64,000 nucleotides of DNA from JAJYKC01 sp963823105 (GTDB lineage: Bacteria > Acidobacteriota > Terriglobia > Bryobacterales > Bryobacteraceae): assembly GCA_963823105.1 (NCBI GenBank), contig CAWGKC010000001.1:1-64000 (forward strand), read 5' to 3'. A program made the translations under genes and the position numbers. The notes below the pieces were generated by a model, which was not told the DNA's origin, searched no databases, and saw only the letters and a list, made by a program, of their open reading frames with translations. How positions within the stretch are numbered: the stretch's first letter is position 1; each line of letters opens with the position of its first letter. This document shows, piece by piece, positions 43,767 through 52,408 of this stretch.

Positions 43767-45120
43767 CTAATTTTCGCAGGGCCGCAGCGACGCCGTAAAG
43801 TGCCGCAAAAACGGAGGCTCCGAAACGATCTCCAATCCGCGCAGCGTCTCCCGCCGCTCATTCACTTCGAGAATCGCCTCCACCAAATAATCGATGTGGC
43901 TCTGCGTATAAACGCGCCGCGGAATCGCCAGCCGCAGCAACTCGTGCCGCGCCGCCGCGCCGAACATCAGCGTTCCGATCTCCACCGACCGCACGCCCGC
44001 GTGCCGGTATAACTCCACCGCCAACGCCTGCCCCGGAAACCGGTCGCGCGGAATATGCGGCAGCATCCGCCCCGCGTCGATATAAATCGCGTGCCCGCCC
44101 GGCGGCTCCACGATCGGCACGCCATGATCGGCGATGTGCCGCCCCAGATACGCCGTCGACGCGATGCGATATTCCAGATACTCCGGCTGCAGAATCTCCT
44201 CCAGCCCCACCGCGATCGCCTCCAGGTCCCTCCCCGCCAGGCCGCCATACGTCGGAAACCCCTCGGTCAGGATCAACAGATTCTTCTGCCGCTCCGCCAA
44301 CCCGTCGTCGTTGGTGCAAAGCAATCCGCCGATGTTGGCGAAGGCGTCCTTCTTCGCCGAAAACGTGCATCCGTCGGCAAGCGAAAACATCTCCTCGGCG
44401 ATCTCGCGCGGACTCCTGCTTCCATGCCCGTCCTCGCGCTCGCGAATAAACCACGCGTTCTCGGCGAAGCGGCACGCGTCCAGATAGAACGGAATGCCGT
44501 GCCGCCGCGTAATCTCCCGCACCGCTCGCAGATTCGCCATCGAAACCGGCTGCCCGCCGCCCGAGTTATTGGTCACCGTAACCATCGCCAGCGGAATGTT
44601 CGCCGCACCATCCCGCTCGATCAACCCCTCCAGCGCCTCCGTGTCCATGTTCCCTTTGAACGGCAGCCGCGCTTGCGTGTCGCCCGCCTCCGGCAGCGGC
44701 AAGTCCACCGCCCGCGCCCCCATGTATTCGATGTTCGCCCGCGTCGTGTCGAAATGCGTGTTGTTCGGAATCGCTTGCCCCGGTTTGCACAGAATCGTGA
44801 AGAGAATCCGCTCCGCCGCGCGCCCTTGGTGCGTCGGAATCACGTGGCGGAAACCGGTCAGATCCCGCACCGTTTTTTGCAGCCGGTAAAAACTCGCGCT
44901 GCCCGCGTACGATTCGTCGCCGCGCATAATCGCCGCCCACTGCGCCGTCGACATCGCGCTGGTTCCCGAATCCGTCAGCAGATCCAATAAAATATCCGCC
45001 GCCCGCAATTGGAATAGGTTGTACCCCGCCTCCCGCAGCAGATTTCTCGCGCTCCTCCGGCGTCGTCCACGTCAGCGGCTCCACGCTCTTGATGCGGAAT
45101 GGTTCGATGATCGTGCGCAT
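43767..45120 (-). CDS. Tryptophanase/tyrosine phenol-lyase family enzyme, one frame break near 45044
   Basis: A PLP-dependent beta-eliminating lyase. Reads MRTIIEPFRIKSVEPLTWTTPEERE, then one inserted base in an A-triplet near 45043-45045 breaks the frame; repair gives NLLREAGYNLFQLRAADILLDLLTDSG, continuing to 43767. Hallmarks: THQGRAAERI, NNTHFDTTRANIE, TNNSGGGQPVSMANLR, and SAKKDAFANIGG with the PLP-binding Lys. About 450 residues, the family length. Tryptophanase and tyrosine phenol-lyase cannot be told apart reliably by eye here. Confidence 0.88.
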
Positions 45121-45143
45121 GCCTGAATTCTCCCCTTCCGCGC

Positions 45144-46037
45144 TCACCCGTTGAACCGCAGCGGCACCGGCGTGAACGAAAGCAGGAAGATCGCCAGCGC
45201 CAGACATCCCAGCGCCACCCGCACCGCTCCCATTCCCCTCCGGTCCACGATCACCGGATGCCGCAGCGCGAACAAAAACAATACCACCGCCCACGCCAGC
45301 CAGCTCCATTCGCGAAAATACAGTCCCAGCGGCACCAGCGCCGCCACGAACACCCGCGACAGAATCCGGTGCCATTCCCCGAAAAACGAGTAAAGGATGT
45401 GCCCTCCGTCCAATTGCCCGATCGGCAACAGGTTCAGCGCCGTGGCCAGCAATCCGCCCCACGCCGCTACCGCCACCGGATGCAGATAGATGCCCGCGCT
45501 TGCCACGCCCGGAAAAAACATTCGCTCGAAGAAACGGAGAATCAGCGGCGCGCCGAAAACGAAATCCCCGCGCGCTCCGATCCCGGCCACGGTCTTCGAC
45601 ATCGCCACGCCCGCCGTCAACGCCGGAAGGATCAGCGCGAACCCCGCCAATGGACCCGCCACTCCGACATCGAACAGCGCGCGCCGCGAATAAATCGGCG
45701 ACCGGATCAAAATAAAAGCCCCGAACGTCCCAATCAGCGTCGGCGCCGGCAGAAAGTAGGGCAGCGTCGCGTCGATTCCATAATGCCGGCACACGAAGTA
45801 ATGCCCGAACTCGTGCGCCAACAAAATCCCCAGCAGCGTGAAGGAAAACGGAATCCCCGCCAGTAGCGCTCCCGGATGCCTCGTCAGTCCGGTAAAGATG
45901 TCCCACGTGCGCCCCAGATCCAGCGGCTCGTTCTTCTGGAAACACTCCTCGAATCCCGCGCCCATCAGCATCGTGGTGAACACCGTCAACGCGAAAAGCA
46001 GAACGGGAAGACCCAGGCGCCGGCTAAAAAAGCGCAA
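45144..46037 (-). CDS. Site-2 protease-type M50 membrane metallopeptidase
   Basis: A 297-residue polytopic protein with the zinc motif HEFGH in LLAHEFGHYFVCRHYG and the third ligand in NLLPIGQLDGGHILY, set in about seven hydrophobic segments. Site-2 proteases cleave membrane-bound substrates such as anti-sigma factors. PAPTLIGTFGAFI after HEFGH is typical of the EGY1-like bacterial branch. It ends 24 bases before the lyase gene and follows the HU gene on the same strand. Confidence 0.88.
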   Translation of the reverse strand: MRFFSRRLGLPVLLFALTVFTTMLMGAGFEECFQKNEPLDLGRTWDIFTGLTRHPGALLAGIPFSFTLLGILLAHEFGHYFVCRHYGIDATLPYFLPAPTLIGTFGAFILIRSPIYSRRALFDVGVAGPLAGFALILPALTAGVAMSKTVAGIGARGDFVFGAPLILRFFERMFFPGVASAGIYLHPVAVAAWGGLLATALNLLPIGQLDGGHILYSFFGEWHRILSRVFVAALVPLGLYFREWSWLAWAVVLFLFALRHPVIVDRRGMGAVRVALGCLALAIFLLSFTPVPLRFNG

Positions 46038-46051
46038 GCGTGCCGCGTCCC

Positions 46052-46336
46052 TTATTGCAGGGTCTGCAATTCTTTTCCCGGCTTGAAGCGCACCGCTTTG
46101 CCCGGCGGAATCGCCACCTCGGCCCCCGTGCGCGGATTCCGTCCGATGCCCGTCTTCCGCGGCCGCACATTGAAGATGCCGAAGCCGCGCAACTCGATTC
46201 TCTCGCCCGAGGCCAGCGCGCGCTTCATGCTCTCGAATACCGTCTCCACGGCCATCTCCGCCTTGGTCTTCGTGATCCCGGTCCGGTTGACCACTTCATT
46301 GATGATGTCGAGCTTAATCAAGCTGGTCCCCTCCAT
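46052..46336 (-). CDS. HU/IHF-family DNA-bending protein
   Basis: A 94-residue protein with the full HU fold: IKLDIINEVVNRTGITKTKAEMAV, then IELRGFGIFNVRPRKTGIGRNPRTGAEVAIPPGKAVRFKPGKEL, with the DNA-intercalating Pro in RNPRTG. It binds and bends DNA as a dimer. A good sigma-70 promoter lies upstream. An alternative ATG-free start five codons further in (LIKLD) cannot be excluded. Confidence 0.95.
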   Translation of the reverse strand: MEGTSLIKLDIINEVVNRTGITKTKAEMAVETVFESMKRALASGERIELRGFGIFNVRPRKTGIGRNPRTGAEVAIPPGKAVRFKPGKELQTLQ

Positions 46337-46420
46337 CCGCTGCGTTGGGCTGCCATTGGCCGACGGAAACAGAATTTGCCGAAATTGTTCGAATCGCTCC
46401 GGAAAGATCTGGCAAACCTC

Positions 46421-46450
46421 ATGATAGGATTAGGTTTACCAAATTGTCAA
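46421..46450 (-). promoter_or_regulatory. Sigma-70-like promoter for the HU gene
   Basis: On the minus strand TTGACA (46450-46445), 18-base spacer, TATCAT (46426-46421). This is close to consensus and leads to a leader of about 75 bases before the HU ATG. Confidence 0.7.
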
Positions 46451-46983
46451 GAGCGCAAATCTCCAGCCTCCCCCCTTCCGCCCCGGTATCGCCCGAAGCG
46501 TTCCGCGAAGCCTGCGCCCATTTTGCGTCCGGCGTCGCCATCGCCACCACCCGCGACCCCCTCGGCAATCCTCACGGATTGACCATCAGTTCCTTCACGC
46601 CCGTGTCTCTCGATCCGCCCCTCGTGCTGATCTGCGTGGATTCGCACTGCGCTCTGCTCGCCCACTTCCGCTCCAGCGCCTTCTTCGCCGTGAACATCCT
46701 CGAAGCTTCGCAGCGCGCCTTATCGGAAGCCTTCGCGCTCAAACCCGATCAACGCTTCGACAATGTCGATTGGTCCGCCGGCGTTACCGCCGCGCCCCTC
46801 CTCGCCGGCTCGCTCGCCACCATCGAATGCCGTAAAACCCGCATCCTCGAAGCCGGCGATCACGGGGTCGTTTTCGGCGAAGTAGTCGCCGCCGCCGTCC
46901 ACTCCGGCCGTCCTCTGGTTTATTTCCATCGCGCCTACCGCGCGCTCGCCCTCACCGCCGCCGATTCACTTCCCCTTGACTAA
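46444..46983 (+). CDS. Flavin reductase-like FMN-binding split-barrel protein
   Basis: About 179 residues from a TTG (46444); no ATG is available and the frame is open further upstream with other weak starts. The flavin reductase domain shows FREACAHFASGVAIATT, GLTISSFTPVSLDPPLVLICVD, SAFFAVNILEASQRALSEAFA and GDHGVVFGEVVAA. Such proteins supply reduced flavin or act as small oxidoreductases. The start lies over the divergent HU promoter, which makes its exact position uncertain. Its end overlaps the convergent msrA gene. Confidence 0.82.
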   Translation: MSRAQISSLPPSAPVSPEAFREACAHFASGVAIATTRDPLGNPHGLTISSFTPVSLDPPLVLICVDSHCALLAHFRSSAFFAVNILEASQRALSEAFALKPDQRFDNVDWSAGVTAAPLLAGSLATIECRKTRILEAGDHGVVFGEVVAAAVHSGRPLVYFHRAYRALALTAADSLPLD

Positions 46984-47592
46984 CTCCGGAAACTGCTTCC
47001 GCAATTGTTCGATCTTCGGCAGATCGTTATACACGATGTAAGGATACGTCGGGTTGCGGTCGAGAAAATGCTGATGATACGCCTCCGCCGCGTAGAACCC
47101 TTTCAGCGGTACCACCTGCGTCGCGATCCGGCGCCTATATACCTTCGCCTCCTCCAACTGCTTTATATAGGTTTCCGCCACCCGCTTCTGTTCCTCGCTC
47201 GTATAAAAGATCGCCGATCGGTATTGCGTCCCCGAATCCGGCCCCTGCCGGTTCACTTCGGTCGGATCGTGCGCCACCGAAAAAAACACTTTCAATAACT
47301 GCTCGTAAGAAATGCGCGACGGATCGAACGTGATCTCCACCGATTCCGCGTGTCCCGTCTCCCCAGTGCTCACCATCTCGTAATGCGCCGTCGCCGCGTT
47401 CCCGCCCGCGAATCCGGACACCACGTTCGACACGCCCTTCAACCGCTCGAAGACGCCCTCCACGCCCCAGAAACATCCGCCCGCCAGCACCGCCGTCTCG
47501 GTCGTCCCCGCCGCCGCCGGAGGCATCGCGAACGCGATGAGAACCGCGGCCGCCGCTACGTTTGATAACACCCATCCAATTCGTTTTGCCAT
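46966..47592 (-). CDS. msrA: Exported peptide-methionine (S)-S-oxide reductase
   Basis: About 208 residues. Signal peptide to about residue 28 (AAAVLIAFAMPPAAAG), then MsrA with active-site GCFWGVEGVFERLKGV, GHAESVEITFDP, FFSVAHDPTEVNRQGPDSGTQYRS and AEAYHQHFL. It repairs oxidised methionines, here in the envelope. No further Cys is evident near the C-terminus, so recycling may rely on an outside reductant. The end overlaps the flavin reductase gene tail to tail. Confidence 0.93.
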   Translation of the reverse strand: MAKRIGWVLSNVAAAAVLIAFAMPPAAAGTTETAVLAGGCFWGVEGVFERLKGVSNVVSGFAGGNAATAHYEMVSTGETGHAESVEITFDPSRISYEQLLKVFFSVAHDPTEVNRQGPDSGTQYRSAIFYTSEEQKRVAETYIKQLEEAKVYRRRIATQVVPLKGFYAAEAYHQHFLDRNPTYPYIVYNDLPKIEQLRKQFPELVKGK

Positions 47593-47631
47593 AGCTACTC
47601 TCAAATCCCCCGCGCCTCTAATTTTATTCCT

Positions 47632-48693
47632 CTACATCGTCCGCGTCACCTTCGTCAGCGTCCTCGGCTGGTCCGGGTCCAACCCCTTCTCCTTCGCCAA
47701 AGCCGCCGCGAACAACTGCGCCGGCACGATGTAGGGAATCGGCGTATACACCTCCGCCGGCAGCACGCTCTTCTTCGTCAGCCGCGCCGGAATCACGATC
47801 GCATTTGGCGCCTGCGCCATCGCTTCCCGGTTGCTCCGGTCCGTGATCACCAGCGTCTCCGCCTTTAGATGATCCAGCTTCGCCAGCATCTCGCCCATCG
47901 ACGGCCACGTCACCCCGGCCGGCGCGAACAGGAACAACGGAAACGAACTCTCCACCATCGCGATCGGCCCATGTAAAAAATCGGCCGACGAAAACCGCTC
48001 CGCCACCACGTAACAGGTCTCCATCAGCTTCAACGCGAACTCGAACGCGTCGGCGTAAACCAACCCCCGCCCCACCACCACCGCGTGGTCCATGAACCGG
48101 TACCGCTCCGCCCGCGCCGCGATCTTCGCCTCCAGTTGCAGCGCCTGGTTCGTCCACTCCGGCAGCCGCTCCAGATCGTCCAATCTCACCGGCGCCCCCA
48201 GCGCGTAGGCGAGCAAATACATCGCCAGCAACTGCCCCGTATACGTTTTCGTCGCCGCGACGCTTTTCTCGCGCCCCGCCCGCACCAGAAATGTATGTTC
48301 GGCCAGTTTCGCCAGCGCGCTGTCCGGCTCGTTCGTAATGCCGATCGTCATCGAACCCTGCTCCCGCGCCCGCTCCATCACCAGGTTCGTGTCCGTCGAT
48401 TCGCCCGATTGCGAAATCGACACCACCAGCGTGTCCCGCAACTGAATCGCCCCGCCGTAGAGCGTGTATACCGACGGCGCGGCGAGGGAAACCGGAATCC
48501 CCGTCGTGATCTCCAAAAGATAGCGCCCGAATTGCGCCGCGTTGTCGGAGGTCCCTCGCGCGGCGAGTAAAATCATCCGCGGCCGCTTCTCTTCCAGGCG
48601 CTTCTTCAGCCGCTCCACCGTCCGCAGCGAATCCTTCAACGTCCGCTCCAGCGCCGCGGGCTGCTGGCGGATCTCTTCTAGCATTTTCGACAT
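47632..48693 (-). CDS. SIS-domain sugar isomerase/aminotransferase-like protein
   Basis: A 353-residue protein with two SIS domains as in the isomerase half of GlmS and in AgaS/FrlB-type deaminases, without a glutaminase domain. MLEEIRQQPAALERTL at the start, ILLAARGTSDNAAQFG, VVSISQSGESTDTNLVMERA, REKSVAATKTYTGQL and SADFLHGPIAMVE are typical. Probably acts on a phosphorylated amino sugar; the substrate cannot be derived. Confidence 0.88.
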   Translation of the reverse strand: MSKMLEEIRQQPAALERTLKDSLRTVERLKKRLEEKRPRMILLAARGTSDNAAQFGRYLLEITTGIPVSLAAPSVYTLYGGAIQLRDTLVVSISQSGESTDTNLVMERAREQGSMTIGITNEPDSALAKLAEHTFLVRAGREKSVAATKTYTGQLLAMYLLAYALGAPVRLDDLERLPEWTNQALQLEAKIAARAERYRFMDHAVVVGRGLVYADAFEFALKLMETCYVVAERFSSADFLHGPIAMVESSFPLFLFAPAGVTWPSMGEMLAKLDHLKAETLVITDRSNREAMAQAPNAIVIPARLTKKSVLPAEVYTPIPYIVPAQLFAAALAKEKGLDPDQPRTLTKVTRTM

Positions 48694-48758
48694 TTTGATT
48701 TCTTAAAGCCGGGCGGCTTCGTCCACGTCTATGAAGAAGAGGATACCAAGCGTCCGCG

Positions 48759-50180
48759 TTACAGCGTTTCGAGCGGCCGCGATTCCGTGCCCACCCACGC
48801 CTCGTGAATCGACAATTCGCTCGGCGGCGCGATCACGATGTGCGGCCTCAACACCAGCAGCGTCTCGTCCCGGTTGTTGTCGCTCGTGTTTTCCCGCAGA
48901 ATCTTGCCGATCAGCGGAATGTCGGACAGCCCCGCGATGCCCGTCGCCGTCGTCGCCTCCGTCCGGCTCATCAACCCCGCCACCACCGCCAATTGCCCTT
49001 CCCTCATCCGTATCATCCCTTTATACTCGCGGTCGGCGATCACCGGAATCCCGTTCGCCGCCGTCCCGGTCAGCAACTTGAACGACGCCTCGATGTCCAG
49101 CGTCACCTCTTCCATTCCATGCACGTGCGGCGTCACCTTGATCACCAACCCCAAGTCCTCGAAGCTCACCGTCGGCGGCGGCGAGAATACCTGCCCGCTT
49201 CCCGTCGTGTTCCCGAAGTACCCGCTCGTCACCACCGGATATTTCGTCCCCACCTTCAACGTCGCCGCCTGCCCGTCGCTCGCCAGCAGATGCGCGTCCT
49301 CGATATTGCTCGTAAACGACAGGCTCAGTGTCCCAAACAGCACTGAATCGGCCAATCCGATGCCCATGAACGTCTTCCCTCCGCCAAATGCGAGGTAGTT
49401 GGAGTAGCCCGTCGGAAGCGGTGTCCCCGCGAGGTTCGATCCGTTACCGGTGAAGTCCACTAGCGGGAACGATCCCGGAATCGGAATCCCGTAGTGCTTT
49501 GTTAAATCCGTCGTCGTCGTCAACAATTGCACTTCCAGATATACCTGCGGCCTCGGCCGCATCAGATCCCGGATCAGTATCTCCGCCGCCCCCACCCGGC
49601 TCAGCGTGTCCCGGATCAGGATCAGGCGCTTCTCGGTGTCGATCATCAGCCGCCGTATGTCCAGCGCCGCCCGCACGCTCACGGAAATCTCCTGCGCCTC
49701 CTGCACCGTCACCGGGTCCGGAATAGGAACCACCACCGTCGCCATCCGGTCGTAAGTCTGGCGCTTCTGCTGCGTGTCCCGCGCCACGAATACCGTGCGA
49801 TCGTTCTGAGGCACGAGGATCGAATCCGTAGCCGCCTGCAACGCCCGCAGCGCCTCGTGGAAATCCAGATTTTCCACGGTGAATCGCGCCTGCGGCGTCG
49901 CCTGAAAATCGTGGTCGAAAATCGCCTCGATCCCCAGCGTCTTCAATACCTGTTCGATCGTCGATTTCCCGTCCCCGCGCAGATCGAAATCGAACTTGCC
50001 CGCCTTCGCCACCAAATTCGGCGCCGGCAGAATCCGTTCCGCCTGCGCCAATTCTTCCGGCGTGATTTTGCCCGTCACCCCCGGCGCCTCCACCGCGATC
50101 TCCGGCCGCGCCCCCACCTGCGCCCGCGCGCACTGCGGCCCCATCAGGCACACCACCCCCAAAACTCGCCAGAGCCTCAC
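48759..50180 (-). CDS. Secretin-domain outer-membrane protein
   Basis: A 473-residue protein with a signal peptide, an N-terminal STN-like region (DFDLRGDGKSTIEQVLKTLG), a secretin N domain (YDRMATVVVPIPDP) and a secretin core ending VAGLMSRTEATTATGIAGLSDIPLIGKILR and DETLLVLRPHIV. Secretins form the gated pores of type II/III secretion and type IV pili. No other such genes are adjacent, so it is an orphan here, perhaps a lone secretin-like domain protein as is common in Acidobacteriota. Confidence 0.88.
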   Translation of the reverse strand: MRLWRVLGVVCLMGPQCARAQVGARPEIAVEAPGVTGKITPEELAQAERILPAPNLVAKAGKFDFDLRGDGKSTIEQVLKTLGIEAIFDHDFQATPQARFTVENLDFHEALRALQAATDSILVPQNDRTVFVARDTQQKRQTYDRMATVVVPIPDPVTVQEAQEISVSVRAALDIRRLMIDTEKRLILIRDTLSRVGAAEILIRDLMRPRPQVYLEVQLLTTTTDLTKHYGIPIPGSFPLVDFTGNGSNLAGTPLPTGYSNYLAFGGGKTFMGIGLADSVLFGTLSLSFTSNIEDAHLLASDGQAATLKVGTKYPVVTSGYFGNTTGSGQVFSPPPTVSFEDLGLVIKVTPHVHGMEEVTLDIEASFKLLTGTAANGIPVIADREYKGMIRMREGQLAVVAGLMSRTEATTATGIAGLSDIPLIGKILRENTSDNNRDETLLVLRPHIVIAPPSELSIHEAWVGTESRPLETL

Positions 50181-50248
50181 AGGACTTATGACGCGCCGCG
50201 CCCTTCAGCCGTGCAACCCGATGTCATAATCGGATCAGCCCCCCGCCG

Positions 50249-51611
50249 ATGCGTGTCCTCCTTGTTTCCACCTACGATGTGGGCCACCAGCCGTTCGGCC
50301 TCGCCTCTCCCGCCGCCTGGCTGCGCGCCCGCGGACACTCCGTCGATTGCCTCGACCTCAGCCTCGATCCCTCCGCCCTCGATCCTTTCCCCGCCGCCGA
50401 TCTGTTCGCTTTTTTCTTGCCCATGCATACGGCAACCCGCCTCGCCGTCCCCCTCATCCGCCGCGCCCGCGCACTCCACCCCTCCGCCCGCATCGCCTGC
50501 TTCGGCCTCTACGCTCCGCTGAACGCCGCCCATCTTCGCGACGCCGGAGCCAACGCCGTCTTCGGCGGCGAATTCGAATCCGCCCTAGCCGATTACGCCG
50601 ATGGCGTCTCCGACGACTCCCCTCCCATCTCCCTAGCCCGCCAAACTTTCCTAGTCCCGGATCGCTCCGGCCTTCCCCCTCTTCCGGCGCTACCCTTCCT
50701 TACGCGCCGGCGGCGAATCCCGCATCGCCGGCTACACCGAATCCAGCCGAGGCTGCAAACACCTCTGCCGCCACTGCCCCGTGGTCCCCGTTTATCAAGG
50801 GACGTTCCGCATCGTCCAGCGCGAAATCGTGATGGAAGACGTCCGCCGCCAGGTCGAAGCCGGCGCCCAACACATCACCTTCGGCGACCCCGATTTCTTC
50901 AACGGCCCCACCCACGCCCAACGCATCGTCGAGGATCTCCACCGCGAATTCCCTTCCCTCACCTACGACGCCACCATCAAAATCGAGCACCTCCTCGCCC
51001 ATCGCGAGCTCCTGCCCGTCCTCAAAGAAACCGGCTGCCTCTTCGTCACCAGCGCCGTCGAATCCGTCGACGACGCTGTTCTCGAAAAGCTCGCCAAAGG
51101 CCACACCCGCCGCGATTTCATCGACGTAGTCCACGAATTCCGGCGCCTCGGCCTCACGCTCGCCCCCACCTTCATCCCCTTCACCCCCTGGACCACGCTC
51201 GAAGGCTACCGCGATCTCCTTCGCGTCCTTCTCTCGCTCGACATGGTCGAAAACGTCAGCCCCGTCCAACTCGCCCTCCGCCTGCTCATCCCTCCCGGCT
51301 CCCTCCTCCTCGACCTCGACGAAATCCGCGCCCGCATCACCCACTTCGACGCCCCCGCCCTGCTCCATCGCTGGACCCACCCCGACCCCTCGATCGACCT
51401 CCTCTCCTCCGCCGTCTTAAGCCTCGTCGCCCGCGAGCAAAAACGCGGCGCCCCCCGCGCGGCCGTCTTCGCCCAAATCTGGCGCCTCGTCCAACCCTCC
51501 GATCCCCTCCCCGAAAACTTCCACCTCCTCCCCCGCGCCGCCATCCCCTACCTCGACGAACCCTGGTACTGTTGAGCCGAACCCACCGAAGAGCAGTTGG
51601 CTCTTCTATAA
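50249..51611 (+). CDS. Radical SAM selenoprotein with CUAEP tail, one frame break near 50686
   Basis: The N-terminal about 140 residues resemble a B12-binding domain (MRVLLVSTYDVGHQPFGLAS). Near 50686 one inserted G breaks the frame; repair gives RYPSLRAGGESRIAGYTESS and the [4Fe-4S] motif CKHLCRHC encoded at 50754-50777. Then come EAGAQHITFGDPDFFNGP and a radical SAM barrel. The core ends PWYC followed by TGA at 51573-51575. Reading this TGA as selenocysteine continues with AEPTEEQLALL to TAA (51609-51611), giving Cys-Sec-Ala-Glu-Pro, the tail that defines the CUAEP/CCAEP-tail radical SAM family. A hairpin fitting bacterial SECIS rules follows the TGA. Its product is unknown. Confidence 0.85.
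51588..51606 (+). promoter_or_regulatory. Bacterial SECIS element
   Basis: GAAGAGC and GCTCTTC form a perfect 7-bp stem closed by AGTTG. The loop begins 19 bases after the TGA at 51573-51575 and has G in its second position. This fits the published bacterial SECIS consensus (short upper stem, loop within roughly 16-37 bases of UGA, a G among the first two loop bases). It would direct SelB-dependent selenocysteine insertion. Confidence 0.75.
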
Positions 51612-51623
51612 AGGTAAAATAAA

Positions 51624-51896
51624 GTGGCGACGTCACTCTCCATGGAAGCCCAAAAAAACCTGCACGCAGCCGTTCCGCCGGCACTGCTCACGCAAGCCCA
51701 AAAGGCCGCGCAAGACGACCACATCACTGTCGATGAACTGATATGTGCGGCCCTGGAGCAAACGCTGCAAGCGCGCCGCCGCCAACAGCTATACGCCTAT
51801 GGGGAAGGACAAGCCCGTTCTGTTGGGATTCGCGAAGAAGATGTGCCGCGCATCGTTGACGAATGGCGAGCGGAACATTCCGAACCTCGGCGCTGA
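51624..51896 (+). CDS. Putative antitoxin of a PIN-toxin pair
   Basis: A 90-residue protein, GTG start 12 bases after the selenoprotein stop (an ATG 18 bases later is possible). Its N-terminal half, AVPPALLTQAQKAAQDDHITVDELICAALEQTL, looks like a ribbon-helix-helix DNA-binding unit; the C-terminal tail IVDEWRAE would bind toxin. It directly precedes a PIN-domain gene. Codon use is less C-biased than in its neighbours, suggesting acquisition. Confidence 0.75.
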   Translation: MATSLSMEAQKNLHAAVPPALLTQAQKAAQDDHITVDELICAALEQTLQARRRQQLYAYGEGQARSVGIREEDVPRIVDEWRAEHSEPRR

Positions 51897-51899
51897 CCG

Positions 51900-52313
51900 G
51901 TGCTCGGCGTCACAGCGGACACCAACATCTATGTCTCCGCGTATCAGTTTGGCGGTCTGCCTCGGCGTTTTGTCGACTTGGCCGCGGCCGGTGTCTTCCG
52001 CCTCGACATCTCCGACGCCATCCTGAACGAAACACTGGCCGTGTTGCGCGACAAGTTTCAGTGGAACGCGGAAGCGTTGCGGGTATTGCAAGACGACATA
52101 CGCGGCTATACGCGGCACAGCGCACCGGGCGAATCTCTGGATGTCATCAAAACCGATCCGTCCGACAACCGCATCCTGGAATGTGCCATTGCCGCGAAAA
52201 GCGACTTCATTGTAAGTGGGGATGCCCGCCATATGCTTCCGCTTGCAAAGTATAAGGGCATCCGGATTGTGAAGGTGTCGACTTTCCTCGAAACCATGCA
52301 CGGGCATCAATAA
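51900..52313 (+). CDS. PIN-domain toxin (putative RNase)
   Basis: A 137-residue PIN protein with the acidic residues of the family: first Asp in GVTADTNIYVSA, Glu in DAILNETLAVL, then DPSDNRILECAIAAKSDFIVSGDARHML. PIN toxins cleave RNA using a metal bound by these acids. GTG start four bases after the antitoxin stop. The gene is GC-poorer than its neighbours. The module lies between a radical SAM selenoprotein and a DNA-repair operon. Confidence 0.85.
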   Translation: MLGVTADTNIYVSAYQFGGLPRRFVDLAAAGVFRLDISDAILNETLAVLRDKFQWNAEALRVLQDDIRGYTRHSAPGESLDVIKTDPSDNRILECAIAAKSDFIVSGDARHMLPLAKYKGIRIVKVSTFLETMHGHQ

Positions 52314-52408
52314 AACCGCCTCGCCCCTCCCGCCGTCCTTAACCGCCGCACAAATCTTGCACTGATGTCCGAAAACGGCGTGTATTCCCCGCCGCCCCCG
52401 GCTACCAT

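Noticed and set aside
51588..51606. Inverted repeat as operator of the toxin-antitoxin genes
   Set aside because: It fits better as a SECIS element by its distance from the TGA and its loop sequence; no matching promoter spacing was found around it.
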